From Begonia masoniana (lineage: Eukaryota > Streptophyta > Magnoliopsida > Cucurbitales > Begoniaceae), in assembly GCA_022432975.1 (NCBI GenBank), contig CM039512.1:29788574-29852573 (forward strand): DNA of 64,000 nucleotides. Reading direction: 5' to 3'. This document shows positions 1 to 11,064 of the stretch, one piece after another. The notes below the pieces were generated by a model. The model did no database searches. It had not been told where the DNA came from and worked only from the letters and a program-made list of their open reading frames with translations. How positions within the stretch are numbered: the first letter of the stretch is position 1; each line of letters starts with the position of its first letter. The translations under genes were made by a program, and so were the position numbers.

Positions 1-308
1 AGGACTGTTTCGTCGGAGGGGATTAATTGGCAGGCCGCTAGCAGGAGCTCGGGAGAAAAATGCGGGCTGAAGGAGGAACTTGTCGGCTACAGTAGGTGTT
101 GGTGAGGTTTAAAATTTTCCATTCCTTTATATATCGATCATAACCCCCTTATTACAATTTTGCCACGCCACACTAGTTTAACCCCACATGAAATTAATTA
201 GTTTTGGCATAAATTCCGAACCGAAAATATCAAATAAACATGACCGTTAAAACTTTTTTTTGTTTGTTTTTTTTAAAAACTCACCTAATCAACTTGTCGG
301 GTGTTACA
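1..308 (-). repeat. Partial 3' LTR of element B
   Basis: Ends on the plus strand in gtcgggtgttaca, matching the ends of the B-family LTRs at 13855 and 18043. It directly adjoins a polypurine tract, which fixes it as the 3' LTR of the minus-strand element. A TATA-like stretch, tttatata at 126-133 on the plus strand, lies at the same place as the TATAAATAGG boxes of the other two B LTRs. The remainder is left of the window. Confidence 0.9.
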
Positions 309-321
309 ATCCCCCCCTCCT
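309..321 (-). promoter_or_regulatory. Polypurine tract of element B
   Basis: Read on the minus strand this is AAGGAGGGGGGGAT immediately followed by the LTR start TGTAACACCC. This is the expected plus-strand DNA priming site of an LTR retrotransposon. Confidence 0.88.
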
Positions 322-324
322 TAA

Positions 325-1739
325 ACAAAAGTTTCGTCCTCGAAATTTACACAAACAAAGGCTTCAGGATATTTGTTCACTGTCTTGCTGTCGTTCCCAT
401 GTGGCTTCTTCCCTAGCCATGATTCATCCCAAGACGTTTCACCAGTGATTTCTTATTTCGAAGGGTCCTTTACTTCTGCAAATTCCAGAATTCTTTACTG
501 GTTTCTCTCATACACTAGTGTCGGTTCGATATTCGATTCCATTGGTTCAACAACATGTTTCGGATCACGTATGCATTTTCCCCCCCCTTAACATTACCAC
601 ATGAAAGACATTATGTACCTTTTCCAGTGATGAGCAATTGCAGGTTGTAAGCTGTACTGCCTATCCTTGCTAAGACAGGAATGGTCCAATAAAGCGGGAT
701 TAAGGCTTTCCGTTCTTACCAAATCTTAAACGCCTTAAAGGGTGAAAACCTTTAAGAATACCTCATCCCCAACAGCAAATTCAAGACTCTTCTTCTTTGG
801 TCTGCATAACTCTTCTGTCGGCTTTGTGCAGTCACCATTCTCTTCCTAATAATGGCAATTCTTGTCTGACATCTGCTGTAAATCTCAGGTCCTAGGAGTT
901 TTGCTTCACCAACTTCATCCAGTATAAGGGTGATCTACATTTCTACATACAACGCCCTCGTGTAGGGTGCCATACCGATAGTGGACTGGTACTATTAATG
1001 TAGGAGAATTCATTAAGGGCAAATGTCGCCTCCAAGATGTCTGGAATCTATACACACGCCCTCAACATATCCTCAATGTCGAATGTCCTTTTGATTGGCC
1101 ATCTGTCTGAGGGTGAAATGCGGTGCTCAAGGTTACTTTGTACCAAGTGTACCTTGAAGACCCCGCCAAAACCTTGAGGTGAACCTGAGATCACGATCAG
1201 AGACTATGGATATCGGAATCCCATGCAATTTAATAATTTTCTGAATATACAGATTAGCAAGCTGGTCCATCGTGTATGTTGTTTTTATAGGTAAAAAGTG
1301 AGCTGACTTCGTCAATCTGTCAATCACAACCCAGATGTTGTCATGACCTTTAGTTGTCTTAGGTAATCCAACAACAAAATCCATGACAATGTTTTCCATT
1401 TCCATTCGGGGATCGGTAAGGGTGAAGAGTACCTCCTGGGCGGTTGGTGCTCTGCCTTAACTTGTGGCATACTAAACATGACTCCACATACTTGGCAACA
1501 TCCCTCTTCATATTTAGCCACCAATAATGTAATCTTAAATCCCGATACATCTTGGTATTACCAGGGCGTACAGAGAAAGAAGATGAGTGAGCCTCAGCCA
1601 AGATCAACTCACGCAACTCCTTATCACTTGGAAGGTACCATCGATTCCTAAATTTCAAATACCATCATTGGAGAGACTGAATTCAGGAGGAGGCATCTTT
1701 TAACTTACTCATCATACTATTATTCTTCTTGAATCCTTT
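325..1739 (-). pseudogene. Integrase of element B, broken, with chromodomain-like tail
   Basis: Integrase inserts the reverse-transcribed copy into the genome. It can be followed on the minus strand in several frames. The zinc-binding part (AHSSSFSVRPGNTKMYRDL, then CLVC; the second expected His is Arg) lies about 1440-1600. The core with DFVVGLP and SDRD lies at 1190-1400. YADQRRR- and KCRSPLYW-like pieces lie at 750-970. An EEATWERQQD motif, typical of the chromovirus integrase C-terminus, lies near 395-425, and NFEDETF precedes the PPT. At least three frame changes and several stops separate these parts, so no protein can be made. The degenerate stretch 480-1130 is the integrase C-terminal half and holds no other gene. 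Confidence 0.85.
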
Positions 1740-3944
1740 CTATTGTGCCTCTTTGATCTTATCCAAAATAGTTGGTCGAAAGGTTAAATCAACAAGTAAA
1801 GTTGACAACTCAGGAACTATTTCCAACTTGAACTTCTGAACTTCCTTCCATAATGGTACAGATATGGTTGATACTGCGGGCTGCATTGTCTTAGACATTC
1901 TACTTAATGCATCAGCCACAGCATTAGCCTTGCCCGGGTGGTACTTAATCTCAAAGTCATAATCCTTAACAAATTCCAACCAACGTCTTTGTCTCATGTT
2001 TAATTCCTTTTGGGTGAATAGGTACTTCAGGCTCTTACGGTCAGAAAACACCTCACACTGTTGACCATATAAATAGTGTCTCCAAATCTTTAATGGAAAA
2101 ACAACTACGGCTAGCTCTAAATCGTGAGTGAGGTAATTCCGTTCATAACTTTTCAGCTGCCTAGAGGCATTCGCCACAACCTTACCTTCTTGCATCAGAA
2201 CACACCCCAGACCAACTTTTGATGCATCACAGTAAACACTAAACTTTCCTTCTTCGGTTGGGAGAGTCAAAAGTGGGGCTGTTGTCAACTTCAGCTTAAG
2301 TGTCTGGAAGCCATCTTTACAAGCTTCAGTCCAAGAGTACTTGGTGTCCTTGTTTGTTAAATTAGTTAAGGGCTTAGCTATCATACAGAATCCCTTAATG
2401 AACTTTCTATAATAACCCGCCAGACCAAGAAAACTACGTACTTCACTGACATTCTTTGGCTGTGGCCAGTCCTTAACGGCCTGAATCTTGGTTGGATCTA
2501 CAGATATGCCCTCAGCAGAAATGACATGACCTAAGAAATTGACCTTATCCAACCAGAACTCACATTTAGACAACTTGGCATAGAGCTGCTGCTGATTTAA
2601 TGTCGTCAAAACTACTCTTAAATGTTCTGCATGGTCAGCTTCAGTACGTGAGTATATTAGTATATCATCTATAAACACAATCACAAACTTGTCCAAATAC
2701 TCACGAAACACACGATTCATCAAGTCTATAAAAGCTGCAGGCGCATTAGTCAGTCCAAACGACATCACAAGAAATTCATAGTGTCCGTAGCGGGTCCTGA
2801 AGGCTGTCTTTGGTATATCACTCTCCTTAACCTTGAATTGGTAGTAACCCGAGCGTAAGTCAATCTTTGAAAACACTTTAGCTCCTTGTAATTGGTCAAA
2901 AAGGTCATCAATTCGGGGTAAAGGATATTTATTCTTAATTGTCAACTTGTTTAGCTTCCTATAGTCAATGCACATTCTAAGAGAACCATCCTTCTTCTTA
3001 ATGAATAAAACAGGTGCACCCCAGGGAGAACTGCTAGGGCGTATAAACCCCTTATCTACTAATTCCTGCAGTTGGACTTTTAATTCTTTCAACTCAATAG
3101 GTGCCATGCGGTAAGGGTTCTTAGACACAGGTAAAGCCTCAGGATAAGTATCTATTACAAACTTAATTTCTCTGTCGGGTGGTATTCTGGTCAAGTCATC
3201 CAAAAATGCATCCAGAAACTCTCTGACTATGGGAATATCTTGTAGCTTTACCTTATTCTCCACCCGAACATCAATTACACAAGCTAGAAAACTCTCACAA
3301 CCACTCTTCAGTAATCGTTGAGTCTCTAGTGAGGAAATAATTGGCATTTTACTTAGTTTCAGGATAGCTTGGAAGGAATACCGATCACCATTCGGGGGTC
3401 GGAATTCAACCAATCCAGACCTACAACTTATCGTGGCATAATGCCTGAATAACCAATCCATTCCTAGTATCACTTCATATCCTCTCATATCGATTACGAT
3501 CAGTTCTACATATAGCTTCTTATCTCCTAAGGACATAACATCACCTTTCAATATCTGCTCAGAATGTAGGGACTTCTCTGACGGTAACATGACACTAAAT
3601 GACCTTTCAGCTGGCATGAGTTCTAGTTTATGCTCAAGTACAAACAGGGTTGATACAAACGAGTGTGTGGCCCCTGTATCTATAAGTGTGTAAGCAGAAA
3701 TACCACAAACCATAATGGTACCTGTTATGACTGTGTGCTGCTCGGCATCTTCATCCTCCATTAAAGCATAAACCGTTGGCGCTACCCTGACTCGATTCGG
3801 GTCTAGCAACAAAGGGCAGTCTCTGACCAACCTTATCACATCTATAACAGCGGCCAGAATATAACTTACATTCGCCGGGGTGGTTCTTTTGACAGGTGGG
3901 GCATAGAGGAACCAGGGGTCGCTTTCCTTTTCCTTGGTCATCAT
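1740..3944 (-). CDS. Protease-reverse transcriptase-RNase H part of element B pol
   Basis: A 734-residue open frame, the best preserved part of B. Aspartic protease carries [10 protein letters not shown] near residue 87. Reverse transcriptase has [31 protein letters not shown] and the catalytic [10 protein letters not shown] near residue 423. RNase H starts at FSVYCDAS and ends with [16 protein letters not shown]. The usual SDHKSL of RNase H reads SDRKSL, a His-to-Arg change. The first 25 or so residues belong to gag in another frame, so the annotated start is simply the first Met of the frame. Integrase continues downstream after frame breaks. It probably has no function on its own because gag and integrase are broken, but the frame itself is open. 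Confidence 0.9.
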   Translation of the reverse strand: MMTKEKESDPWFLYAPPVKRTTPANVSYILAAVIDVIRLVRDCPLLLDPNRVRVAPTVYALMEDEDAEQHTVITGTIMVCGISAYTLIDTGATHSFVSTLFVLEHKLELMPAERSFSVMLPSEKSLHSEQILKGDVMSLGDKKLYVELIVIDMRGYEVILGMDWLFRHYATISCRSGLVEFRPPNGDRYSFQAILKLSKMPIISSLETQRLLKSGCESFLACVIDVRVENKVKLQDIPIVREFLDAFLDDLTRIPPDREIKFVIDTYPEALPVSKNPYRMAPIELKELKVQLQELVDKGFIRPSSSPWGAPVLFIKKKDGSLRMCIDYRKLNKLTIKNKYPLPRIDDLFDQLQGAKVFSKIDLRSGYYQFKVKESDIPKTAFRTRYGHYEFLVMSFGLTNAPAAFIDLMNRVFREYLDKFVIVFIDDILIYSRTEADHAEHLRVVLTTLNQQQLYAKLSKCEFWLDKVNFLGHVISAEGISVDPTKIQAVKDWPQPKNVSEVRSFLGLAGYYRKFIKGFCMIAKPLTNLTNKDTKYSWTEACKDGFQTLKLKLTTAPLLTLPTEEGKFSVYCDASKVGLGCVLMQEGKVVANASRQLKSYERNYLTHDLELAVVVFPLKIWRHYLYGQQCEVFSDRKSLKYLFTQKELNMRQRRWLEFVKDYDFEIKYHPGKANAVADALSRMSKTMQPAVSTISVPLWKEVQKFKLEIVPELSTLLVDLTFRPTILDKIKEAQ

Positions 3945-4251
3945 TTAGATTGAAGGGTCTCTTTATACCTTTATGCTGTTGCTGTGGCCCCCTGTTCGGT
4001 TGTGGTTGCCAACCTCTGCTCTGGCGCGGTGGTGGATGAGTATCCTTGAAAAACTTCCTTGGCGGTTCACATTGTCCTCGTACTGCCAACTCTACCTCTT
4101 CCAATTCCAAAGCCTTAGCAGCCACTTCAGAATAAGGTATGTTATGGATCCCTGCAGTCTTCACTCCCTAGAAGAGGCTCGGCTTCAGCCTGTGGACAAA
4201 CTGGTGAATCTTGTCCTCCTCATCATCCACCAGACGGGGTGTAGACCGAGA
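3751..4251 (-). pseudogene. C-terminal gag of element B with zinc knuckle
   Basis: The C-terminal half of gag, the nucleocapsid part. An open frame from 4164 contains AAKALELEEVEL, a Gln/Arg-rich linker and [20 protein letters not shown], then CYRCDKVGQ, where the frame is lost before the knuckle is complete. Upstream, 4165-4251 continues the gag core with DDEEDKIHQFV and one stop. The other half of gag lies on the far side of the Cassandra insertion (5532-6057). Confidence 0.82.
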
Positions 4252-4256
4252 CAGTG

Positions 4257-4631
4257 TGTGATGACCCGAATCTGCACGTATGGTACGATGGCTGCACGAA
4301 CCGGAACTCGGATGGCAGTACGTCCGCGCGGGCGAACCAGAAGGTGACAGGTTGTAAAGATGAGGTCGTCACAATCCCACATCGCTTGGGGAAGTATGTG
4401 GAAATGAAACATATGTAAAGAGACCCTCCCAACATAGCAAGACGCGTTTTGGAGCACAATTGGCAACGGATCCCATAAGAACTCTGAAGTTAAAAGTGCT
4501 TCGGCGAGAGCAATTCTAGGTTGGGTGACCTTCTGGGAAGTTCTCGCCAAACAAAGCGTGAGGGGAGGATATTGGGTTACGGCCCAATCCCCAGAGCAGA
4601 CAATATCTTGCTGGGATATGGGGTCGTTACA
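4257..4631 (+). repeat. Cassandra LTR 1
   Basis: 375 bp, TGTGATGACCC to GGGTCGTTACA, preceded by TSD copy cagtg. Confidence 0.93.
4468..4548 (+). other. 5S rRNA-derived segment in Cassandra LTR 1
   Basis: Starts GGATCCCATAAGAACTC and continues through GAAGTTAAAAGTGCTTC, GGCGAGAGC and TTGGGTGACCTTCTGGGAAG. This follows the 3' two-thirds of plant 5S rRNA, including the internal pol III promoter boxes (A box, intermediate element, C box). The 5' third of 5S rRNA and an obvious T-run terminator are absent, so it is not a working 5S gene. Homologous segments lie at 4914-4994 (LTR 2) and 5362-5442 (LTR 3). Confidence 0.92.
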
Positions 4632-4702
4632 AATGGTATCAGAGCCTGTACTCAACCGGAAATGTGGCCAACGAGGACGTTGGGCCCCCGAGAGGGGGTT
4701 AT
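4632..4702 (+). other. Cassandra internal region 1 with PBS and PPT
   Basis: 71 bp. TGGTATCAGAGC at 4634-4645 matches the complement of the initiator tRNA-Met 3' end. The purine-rich CGAGAGGGGGTTAT lies just before LTR 2. Confidence 0.9.
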
Positions 4703-5078
4703 TGTGATGACCCAAATGTGCACGTATGGTACAATGGTTGCACGAACCGGAACCCGGATGGCGGTACGTCCGCGCAGGCGAACCGGAAGGTGACAGGTCG
4801 TAAAGAGGGGGTCGTCACAATCCCACATCGCTTGGGAAAGTATATGGAAATGAAACATATGTAAAGAGACCCGCCCAACAGAGCAAGACGCATTTTGGAG
4901 CACAATTGGCAACGGATCCCATAAGAACTCCAAAGTTAAAAGTGCTTCGGCAAGAGCAATTCCAGGTTGGGTGACCTTCCGGGAAGTTCTCGCCAAAGAA
5001 AGCGGTGAGGGGAGGATATTGGGCTACGACCCAATCCCTAGAGCGGACAATATCTTGCTGGGAAAATGGGTCGTTACA
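4703..5078 (+). repeat. Cassandra LTR 2 (central)
   Basis: 376 bp with the same termini as LTR 1. It has PBS sequence on its right and PPT sequence on its left, so it acts as 3' LTR of the first unit and 5' LTR of the second. Confidence 0.93.
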
Positions 5079-5149
5079 AATGGTATCAGAGCCTGTACCC
5101 AACCGGAAATGTGGCCAATGAGGGCGTTAGGCCCTTGAGGGAGGGTGAT
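5079..5149 (+). other. Cassandra internal region 2 with PBS and PPT
   Basis: 71 bp, the same length as internal region 1. PBS TGGTATCAGAGC at 5081-5092; purine-rich TTGAGGGAGGGTGAT before LTR 3. Confidence 0.9.
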
Positions 5150-5526
5150 TGTGATGACCCGGATGTGTAAGTATATGTACGATGGCTGCACGAACCGGAA
5201 CCCGGATGGCGGTACATCCGTGCGGGCGAATCGGAAGGTGACAGGTCGTAAAGAGGGGGTCGTCACAATCCCACATCGCTTGGGGAAGTATGTGGAAATG
5301 AAACATCTGTAAAGAGACCCTCCCAACATAGCAAGACGCGTTTTGGAGCACAAATGGCAACGGATCCCATAAGAACTCCGAAGTTAAGAGTGCTATGGCG
5401 AGAGCAATTCCAGATTGGGTGACCTTCCTGGAAGTTCTCGCCAAACAAAGCCGTAAGGGGAGGATATTGGGCTACGGCCCAATCCCCAGAGCGGACAATA
5501 TCTTGCTGGGATATGGGGTCGTTACA
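5150..5526 (+). repeat. Cassandra LTR 3
   Basis: 377 bp, TGTGATGACCC to GGTCGTTACA, followed by TSD copy cagtg at 5527-5531. Confidence 0.93.
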
Positions 5527-5531
5527 CAGTG

Positions 5532-6057
5532 CCTCAAACTTAAAGATGTAATCAGCCACAGAACCAGTTTGACGTAGTTGCATGAATTCCATTTTCTTGC
5601 TGGCCCGAGCAGCTCGGCTGAAGTACTTGTCAAAGAAGGCAGTCTTAAACATTTCCCAGGTCATAACTCCTACATTAGCGGTGCTCTGGATTGAGTTCCA
5701 CCAATGCCTTGCATCAAGTTCCAGGTGAAAGACAACACACGTAACCTTATCTCCGTCCTCAACTTTTGCATACTTGAACATGTCCTCCATCTTCTGAATC
5801 CATTCCTCAGCATAAACAGGGTCTGAAACTCGACTATTAAATGTCGGGGGTCGAAGCCGGTGAAAATGCTCGCCACCATGATCTTGAGCTGCATTTGAAC
5901 TAGAATTCACTTGTTCTTCTCTAGCAGTCATCAGCTGTTCGATCTGGCGAGATTGACGCATGACCAACTCTGTCAACTGAGCAATGGCATTGCTGTCCTC
6001 ATTGGTCTCTCTTTGCTGACCTCTTACCATTTTGAGATTCCTAAACCAAATATTCAT
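5532..6057 (-). pseudogene. N-terminal gag of element B
   Basis: The frame opens near 6057 and holds a Gln-rich coiled-coil-like start (MRQSRQIEQLM), then FHRLRPPTFNSR, AEEWIQKMEDMF, ARHWWNSI, FFDKYFSRAAR and LRQTGSVADYIFKFEAL. This is the retrotransposon gag core typical of chromoviruses. It forms the structural particle. The frame is cut at 5531 by the Cassandra insertion and resumes at 4251 on the other side, so no complete gag is made. The likely natural start is MVRGQQRE, nine codons inside the open frame. Confidence 0.87.
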
Positions 6058-6178
6058 AAATACATCTTAACTTAATGACATTTACTAAAAACATAAACAC
6101 TTACAGTTGCTGGAGTGTACTCAAGTGGCAGTCAGTGCTGGAAGGCAGTCTACAGAATCGATTTTAGAACTCGGTTTT

Positions 6179-6190
6179 GCTTTGATACCA
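6179..6190 (-). other. Primer-binding site of element B
   Basis: On the minus strand TGGTATCAAAGC, matching the initiator tRNA-Met complement TGGTATCAGAGC with one mismatch. It sits just inside the 5' LTR. Confidence 0.85.
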
Positions 6191-7272
6191 TAATTATAAC
6201 GACCCCAGTATGGCCGAGACCAAAGCATGACTCTTTTAGACTTGTCCATATATCCTTACTATTTTTACCGTAATTATACCCCTTTATGTTTATTTTAAAA
6301 AAACAACTCATAACATAGCTCAAGACGTCACTCGTGAATCATTAAACATCGCTCATTAAAGAAATACATTATGCATCTGCCGGCTAGCAGTGCAAGGTGC
6401 CTCAGCCGGTGAACAGGTACTCCAACTCTTAAACTATATCTGTCGGTAGAGGATTAAACTCACATCGACCGGTGATAATTCACACTTTAGTTCCCGCATC
6501 ACCCGAGCACTAGACGACAAAATATATATGCATATCACCTACGCCGATCGCTAAACGACAAGCATTGAGCTTGCTTCAGCCAATAGTTTAAATCTACACC
6601 ATCCGGTCATCTTGTGCATCTCACGTGGCTTACTTAACCTTGCTAACTAATAAGAGACATCATCCGGTGAACAACCACCATTCGCCATCCACCGGTGACG
6701 TCAGCCGGATGATGTCCTCACCCATCAGAGATATCATCCAGTGAGCATGTGCAATACACGTGACTCACTTACCTCATCCGATAAGAGGCATCATCCGGTG
6801 AACAGCAAACGTTCACCATCCACCAGTGATGTCAGCCGGATGATACGTTCACCCAACTTTTATCACGCAGTTCCTGCCGGTGACGTCAGCCGGATGATAC
6901 GTTCATCCAACTTCTATCACACAGCAAAGAATCCCGAAAATCTTTAAACAACTCATACCGACAGAAATGTAACCTGACCTTCACAGATCTCATACTTCGT
7001 AGTCACAAACATAGGCAGACATAAATCATAGACTCATCTAGATTACATGTAGCAGAAGACTTATAAGAAACAGGATATTCTATTCTCTTTTAATCACCCC
7101 CGACTCGGTAACCAAACCAGACAATCACAAAATCCAGTATTCAAAGAAAGATCTCATCCTACTTAAGCATCAGTTTTCTCATAAACCTTACCGACATAAT
7201 AAGAGCATAACCACGGGTCATAATCGCCATCCAGCCACAAACTTCCACCCTGAGCACCTCCCAACAACCAAC

Positions 7273-7319
7273 TTAAACAGCTTCATCAACTTTGAATTCC
7301 TCACCTGATATCTCGTCAC
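7273..7319 (-). other. Candidate terminal leader exon in B LTR (47 nt to stop)
   Basis: On the minus strand TTATGATGTAG|GTGACGAG resembles a splice acceptor. From there the frame reads GDEISGEEFKVDEAV (Gly codon completed by the G of the upstream CCAG donor) and stops after exactly 47 nt. The matching donor CCAG|GTAAGT ends at 17447. Element A lies inside the inferred intron. Splicing is an inference. Confidence 0.4.
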
Positions 7320-7699
7320 CTACATCATAAGGTTTAAACTATAAGCTTAATGCTTAGTAAGGAATGCATCCCTTGCGGGTTGTATTCTTGGTCCCTCTTT
7401 TGAACAGTGACATACGCCAAACCGCCCCAAACCCTCTCTTAATCCATGTTGCATAGGTTTCATATTTTTGTCTTATTCATGAGAGAAAACATGCATTGAA
7501 AACATTTTCACGTGCTTGAAAAACATTTATGATGCATGAGCTGGGATACTCTTAGTTCATCATTCTTTTGAAAAAATCATACATCTAACTAGAATCATAC
7601 TAACAGTTCGAGTATAATAACCAACAGACAATAACTCAAATAATCCTTAAACGTTGAAAACAGCTTCTAACCAGTACCCTTGTGATGTAGGGCGCTAAT

Positions 7700-8434
7700 T
7701 GATGTGGGCAAGGATGGCATTGAAGAAGAATTGGGCCAAGAAGAATACTTAATGGAATTGAAAATACCAAATGGACCTATCACTAGAGCTCGGGCCAAGA
7801 AGCTTCAAGAAGAAGTCCAAAATAACTTATTTCAAGAACCAGGACCACTGGAAGAAATGGGCTTTAAAGTTATTAATGTGTTACAAATACAAATGGAGTT
7901 TGATTAGGCCCAAATGATCACCAATTCAGCAAAGAAGGCTCTAGAAGGAGTAACTTCGAAGTGACATCCACTAGGCATTTAATATTGTCATAGAGAAGGC
8001 CAAAGGGTGTTTTGATGGTTTCCAAAGAAGGCTGAACCTAGTCCATATTAGTAGCAAAGTTCTTTCTTGTGTTTTCAAGGCTATTTAATGTCTATTCTAG
8101 ACTATTCTTGTAAGCCTATAAATACTTGGGAGTTCTTCATTGTAAGACAGACTGGAATGAGAATTATCTTGTGAGAATTTCCTCCAAACTGTTCTTCTGT
8201 AGAACTTGCGGAAATTTCAAGTGCAACCACTTGATTTCCAACCCTTATAATATTGGTTTCTTGCTCTTCCATAGCAACGGGATCAATATTCCTTTCTTGA
8301 TACTATTGGTTTCTGGTTGTCATATAACCACGGGGTCATTAGTCCTAAACTTTGAAACTACTATTGGGCGATCCTAAAGTTGATTCCATCTATTGACGTT
8401 GGGTCTCACAACAAGTTTGTTAAGGTTTGCATCA
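7700..8434 (+). repeat. 5' LTR of element A
   Basis: TGATGTGGGCAAGG to GTTTGCATCA, 735 bp, nearly identical to 16679-17413. It follows TSD copy ctaat. A TATA-like CCTATAAATACTTGG lies at about 8117-8131. Confidence 0.92.
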
Positions 8435-8436
8435 TT

Positions 8437-8448
8437 TGGTATCAGAGA
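8437..8448 (+). other. Primer-binding site of element A
   Basis: TGGTATCAGAGA three bases after the 5' LTR, matching the initiator tRNA-Met complement. Confidence 0.88.
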
Positions 8449-8568
8449 CTAGACATCCAATTGAGGTTTTGTTTATCGTCTAGTGCTTCCATTCTTTTTA
8501 TTTCAATTTCCTCTTTGTTGTTGATCCATAATTTCATATCTTTGTTCTCGCTTCCATTGGTAGTTTAT

Positions 8569-8681
8569 AAAAAAAAAAAAGAAAAAAAAAGAAAAAAAAA
8601 AGAAAAAGAAAAAAAAAGAAAAAAAAGAAAGAAAAAAAAAGAAAGAAAAAAAAAAAGAAGAAAAGAAAAGAGGAAAAAGAA
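8569..8681 (+). repeat. A-rich/GA-rich low-complexity tract
   Basis: About 110 bp of A runs broken by single G, in the untranslated leader of element A. The Lys-rich or Phe-rich frames across it are artefacts of composition. Confidence 0.9.
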
Positions 8682-9051
8682 ATTTCTTTATTCTGTTATC
8701 ATATATATTTTTTTTTTTCAAAATCCGTGGTATCAATCTTATTTTGACCATATTTCTTCCATTCCTTATTTATTTTGCATCCCATTGCTTTTCATCTTCA
8801 CTAAGAAATCTATATTTTAAGTGTGTTGGTTTTCATTTGTTTTGCTTTGATATTTACCTTGCTTAGTTTTCTCAAGAACTTTGAGGAGGAAAGTGAGTGG
8901 AAAAAGGCAAGAGTTGGTGAGCTTATTAGAGGATAAAAGCTGAAATCCATGTGAGTAAACACGAGTGCTCAAGAACCATATTTGAGTGTATACACGTGAG
9001 GGAGAGGTGAGGTCCTTTTTTTTTCTTACACTTTTACACAGATTTTACAAC

Positions 9052-10616
9052 ATGTCTGAAAAAGAAGGTGAAACAACGCCAATGGATAGCAATTTGATCA
9101 TCCATGCCATGCAGCAACAATTCCAAAGGATGAACGTCTAATTTGAAGAGATTCGAGATCGATTGGATCGTAATGATGAACGAATTAATCAAATTCAACA
9201 TGGTGTCATGCCCGAAGAAAGACAGCCAAATAGGTGACCCTTCTTTACTGCAGCTAATCCAATGGGTGATTATGCTGAAGCGTATGAGGATTTTGACGAA
9301 GTAGCCTCCATAAGAAGAGAAAGAGATCATAGGCCAAGACAAAGACGTCAATACTGAGAAAGAAATTTTGCCGAAAACAACACAGGTGCAATCAAACTCT
9401 CTATCCCATCATTTCAAGGTAAAAATGACCCGGATGTTTACATTGAATGGGAACGAAAAGTTGAACTTGTTTTTGATTGTCATAACTATTCAGAGGAAAA
9501 AAAAGTTCAACTTACAACTGTTTCTTTCACTGATTACGCAATTGCTTGGTGGGACCAAGTGCTCCTAACCAAACGAAGAAATAGAGAAATTTCAATCGAC
9601 AATTGGGAAGACATGAAAGCTGTCATGAGACGAAGGTTTGTTCCTTCACATTATTATAGAGATTTACACTTAAAATTGCAAAGCCTTAAACAGGGTTCAA
9701 AATCTGTTGAGGAGTACCATAAGGAGATGGAAATATCCATGATTCGTGCCAATGTTTAAGAAGATCGAGAAGCAACCATGGCTCGATTCATTTGTGGTCT
9801 CAATCATGAAATTGCAAATATTGTAGAATTGCAGCACTACGTGGAACTTGAAGAGGTTGTCCACATGGCCATGAAGGTTGAAAGGCAGCTCAAAAGAGGA
9901 GGAAGATCAACCTCCAAGCACGAAACTTTTACTTCTTTGAGTGGGAAGTCAAAATGGAACTCTACTATAAGGCAAGAAGAGTAGTCGACTTCCAAGCCAA
10001 AAGATGAAAAAGTAATGGCCAAGCAGGTTGAAAAAGGTACTAGTTATACCCCAACCCAAAGAAATCGTGATATTAAGTGTTTTAAATGTCATGGAATTGG
10101 TCATATTTCTTCACAATGCCCAAATAAAAGAACTATGATCTTGTTAAATAATGGAGATATTGTTTCTGAAGAAGAAAGTGACAATGAAGCTATGCCACCA
10201 CTTGAAGAAGCTAGTGATACCGAACATGCAGTTGTTGGCCAAGCCTTAGTAGTTCTTCGAACCCTCCATGTTCAAACTATAGAAGATGATGACCGTCAAC
10301 AACGTGAAAACATTTTCTATACGCGCTGCCATGTTAAAGAAAAGGTTTGTGGTTTAATCATCGATGGAGGAAGTTGTGTGAATGTTACAAGTAAAATAAT
10401 GGTTGACAGACTTGGATTAAAGACTCTAAAACACCCTCGACCATATCGTCTCCAATGGCTCAATGAAAGTGGAGAAATGAAGGTAACAAAACAGGTTCTT
10501 GTCTCATTTTCAATTGGCAAATATTCAGATGAAGTTCTTTGTGATGTTCTTCCTATGCAAGCAAGTCATATATTGCTGGGAAGACTATGGCAATTTGACA
10601 GACGCACCACCCATGA
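9052..10616 (+). pseudogene. gag-protease of element A, broken by stops and by a solo LTR
   Basis: A single frame from the ATG at 9052 (MSEKEGETTPMDSNL) covers the gag core: [40 protein letters not shown]. It continues to [19 protein letters not shown], the zinc knuckle CFKCHGIGHISSQC and a protease with IIDGGSCVNVTS. In-frame stops lie at 9139, near 9235, 9355, 9757 and 9982. The protease frame is cut at 10616 by the B-family solo LTR and resumes at 13861 with GYKNRYNFTKDGRSITLALL. Past that point an extra A in the run near 13960 shifts the frame. The DGG protease active site is usual in this clade. Confidence 0.86.
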
Positions 10617-11064
10617 TGTAACAACCCCAGCCAGGAGCCGTCACGTGTTCATATTCTTTCATTAATCGTTTGCTTGACTTTTACTAATATTACATTCACT
10701 TACTATCTCTCAACAGACTTTCACATTTTACATATACTTTTTTTTTTTCTAAACTGGTAATAGAGACGCAGAACCATTAAGGAAGACGAACCCTCTCGTG
10801 CCCGACTTCCCACGCCTCGTCGGCTCAACCTTCACAGAGTCGAGCGACTAGACTCGGTCATTGGCTTCTTGACAATTTCGGGAAAAGAGGAGGTGCCCTC
10901 AATTTTCTTAACTTAATACCACTCGGGTTTGCATGGGTTGCATGCGTTGACAACCCTCAGTAATTTAGTCGTCCGGTCATCACGTGCATTACGCGTGACT
11001 CGCTTAACATCGCCTAAAAGAAGACATCTTCCGGTGGCTAATCGACAAAACACATTTTACATCT

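Larger units (their letters stand above)
4257..5526 (+). mobile_element. Cassandra-type TRIM element with three LTRs
   Basis: A terminal-repeat retrotransposon in miniature in the form LTR, internal, LTR, internal, LTR. The LTRs are 4257-4631, 4703-5078 and 5150-5526, each starting TGTGATGACCC and ending GTCGTTACA. Each 71-bp internal region starts with a tRNA-Met type PBS and ends with a purine-rich tract. Flanking cagtg at 4252-4256 and 5527-5531 is a perfect 5-bp TSD. The LTRs contain a stretch recognisable as 5S rRNA, which defines the Cassandra family. No protein is encoded, so the element depends on others for mobility. It interrupts the gag of element B. The extra LTR-internal unit probably arose by recombination between LTRs. 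Confidence 0.95.

Noticed and set aside
4468..5442. 5S rRNA genes
   Set aside because: The 5' third of 5S rRNA and a T-run terminator are missing, and the copies sit inside TRIM LTRs with PBS and PPT.
8380..8820. 146-codon Lys-rich frame
   Set aside because: Runs through an A-rich low-complexity tract in the leader of element A.
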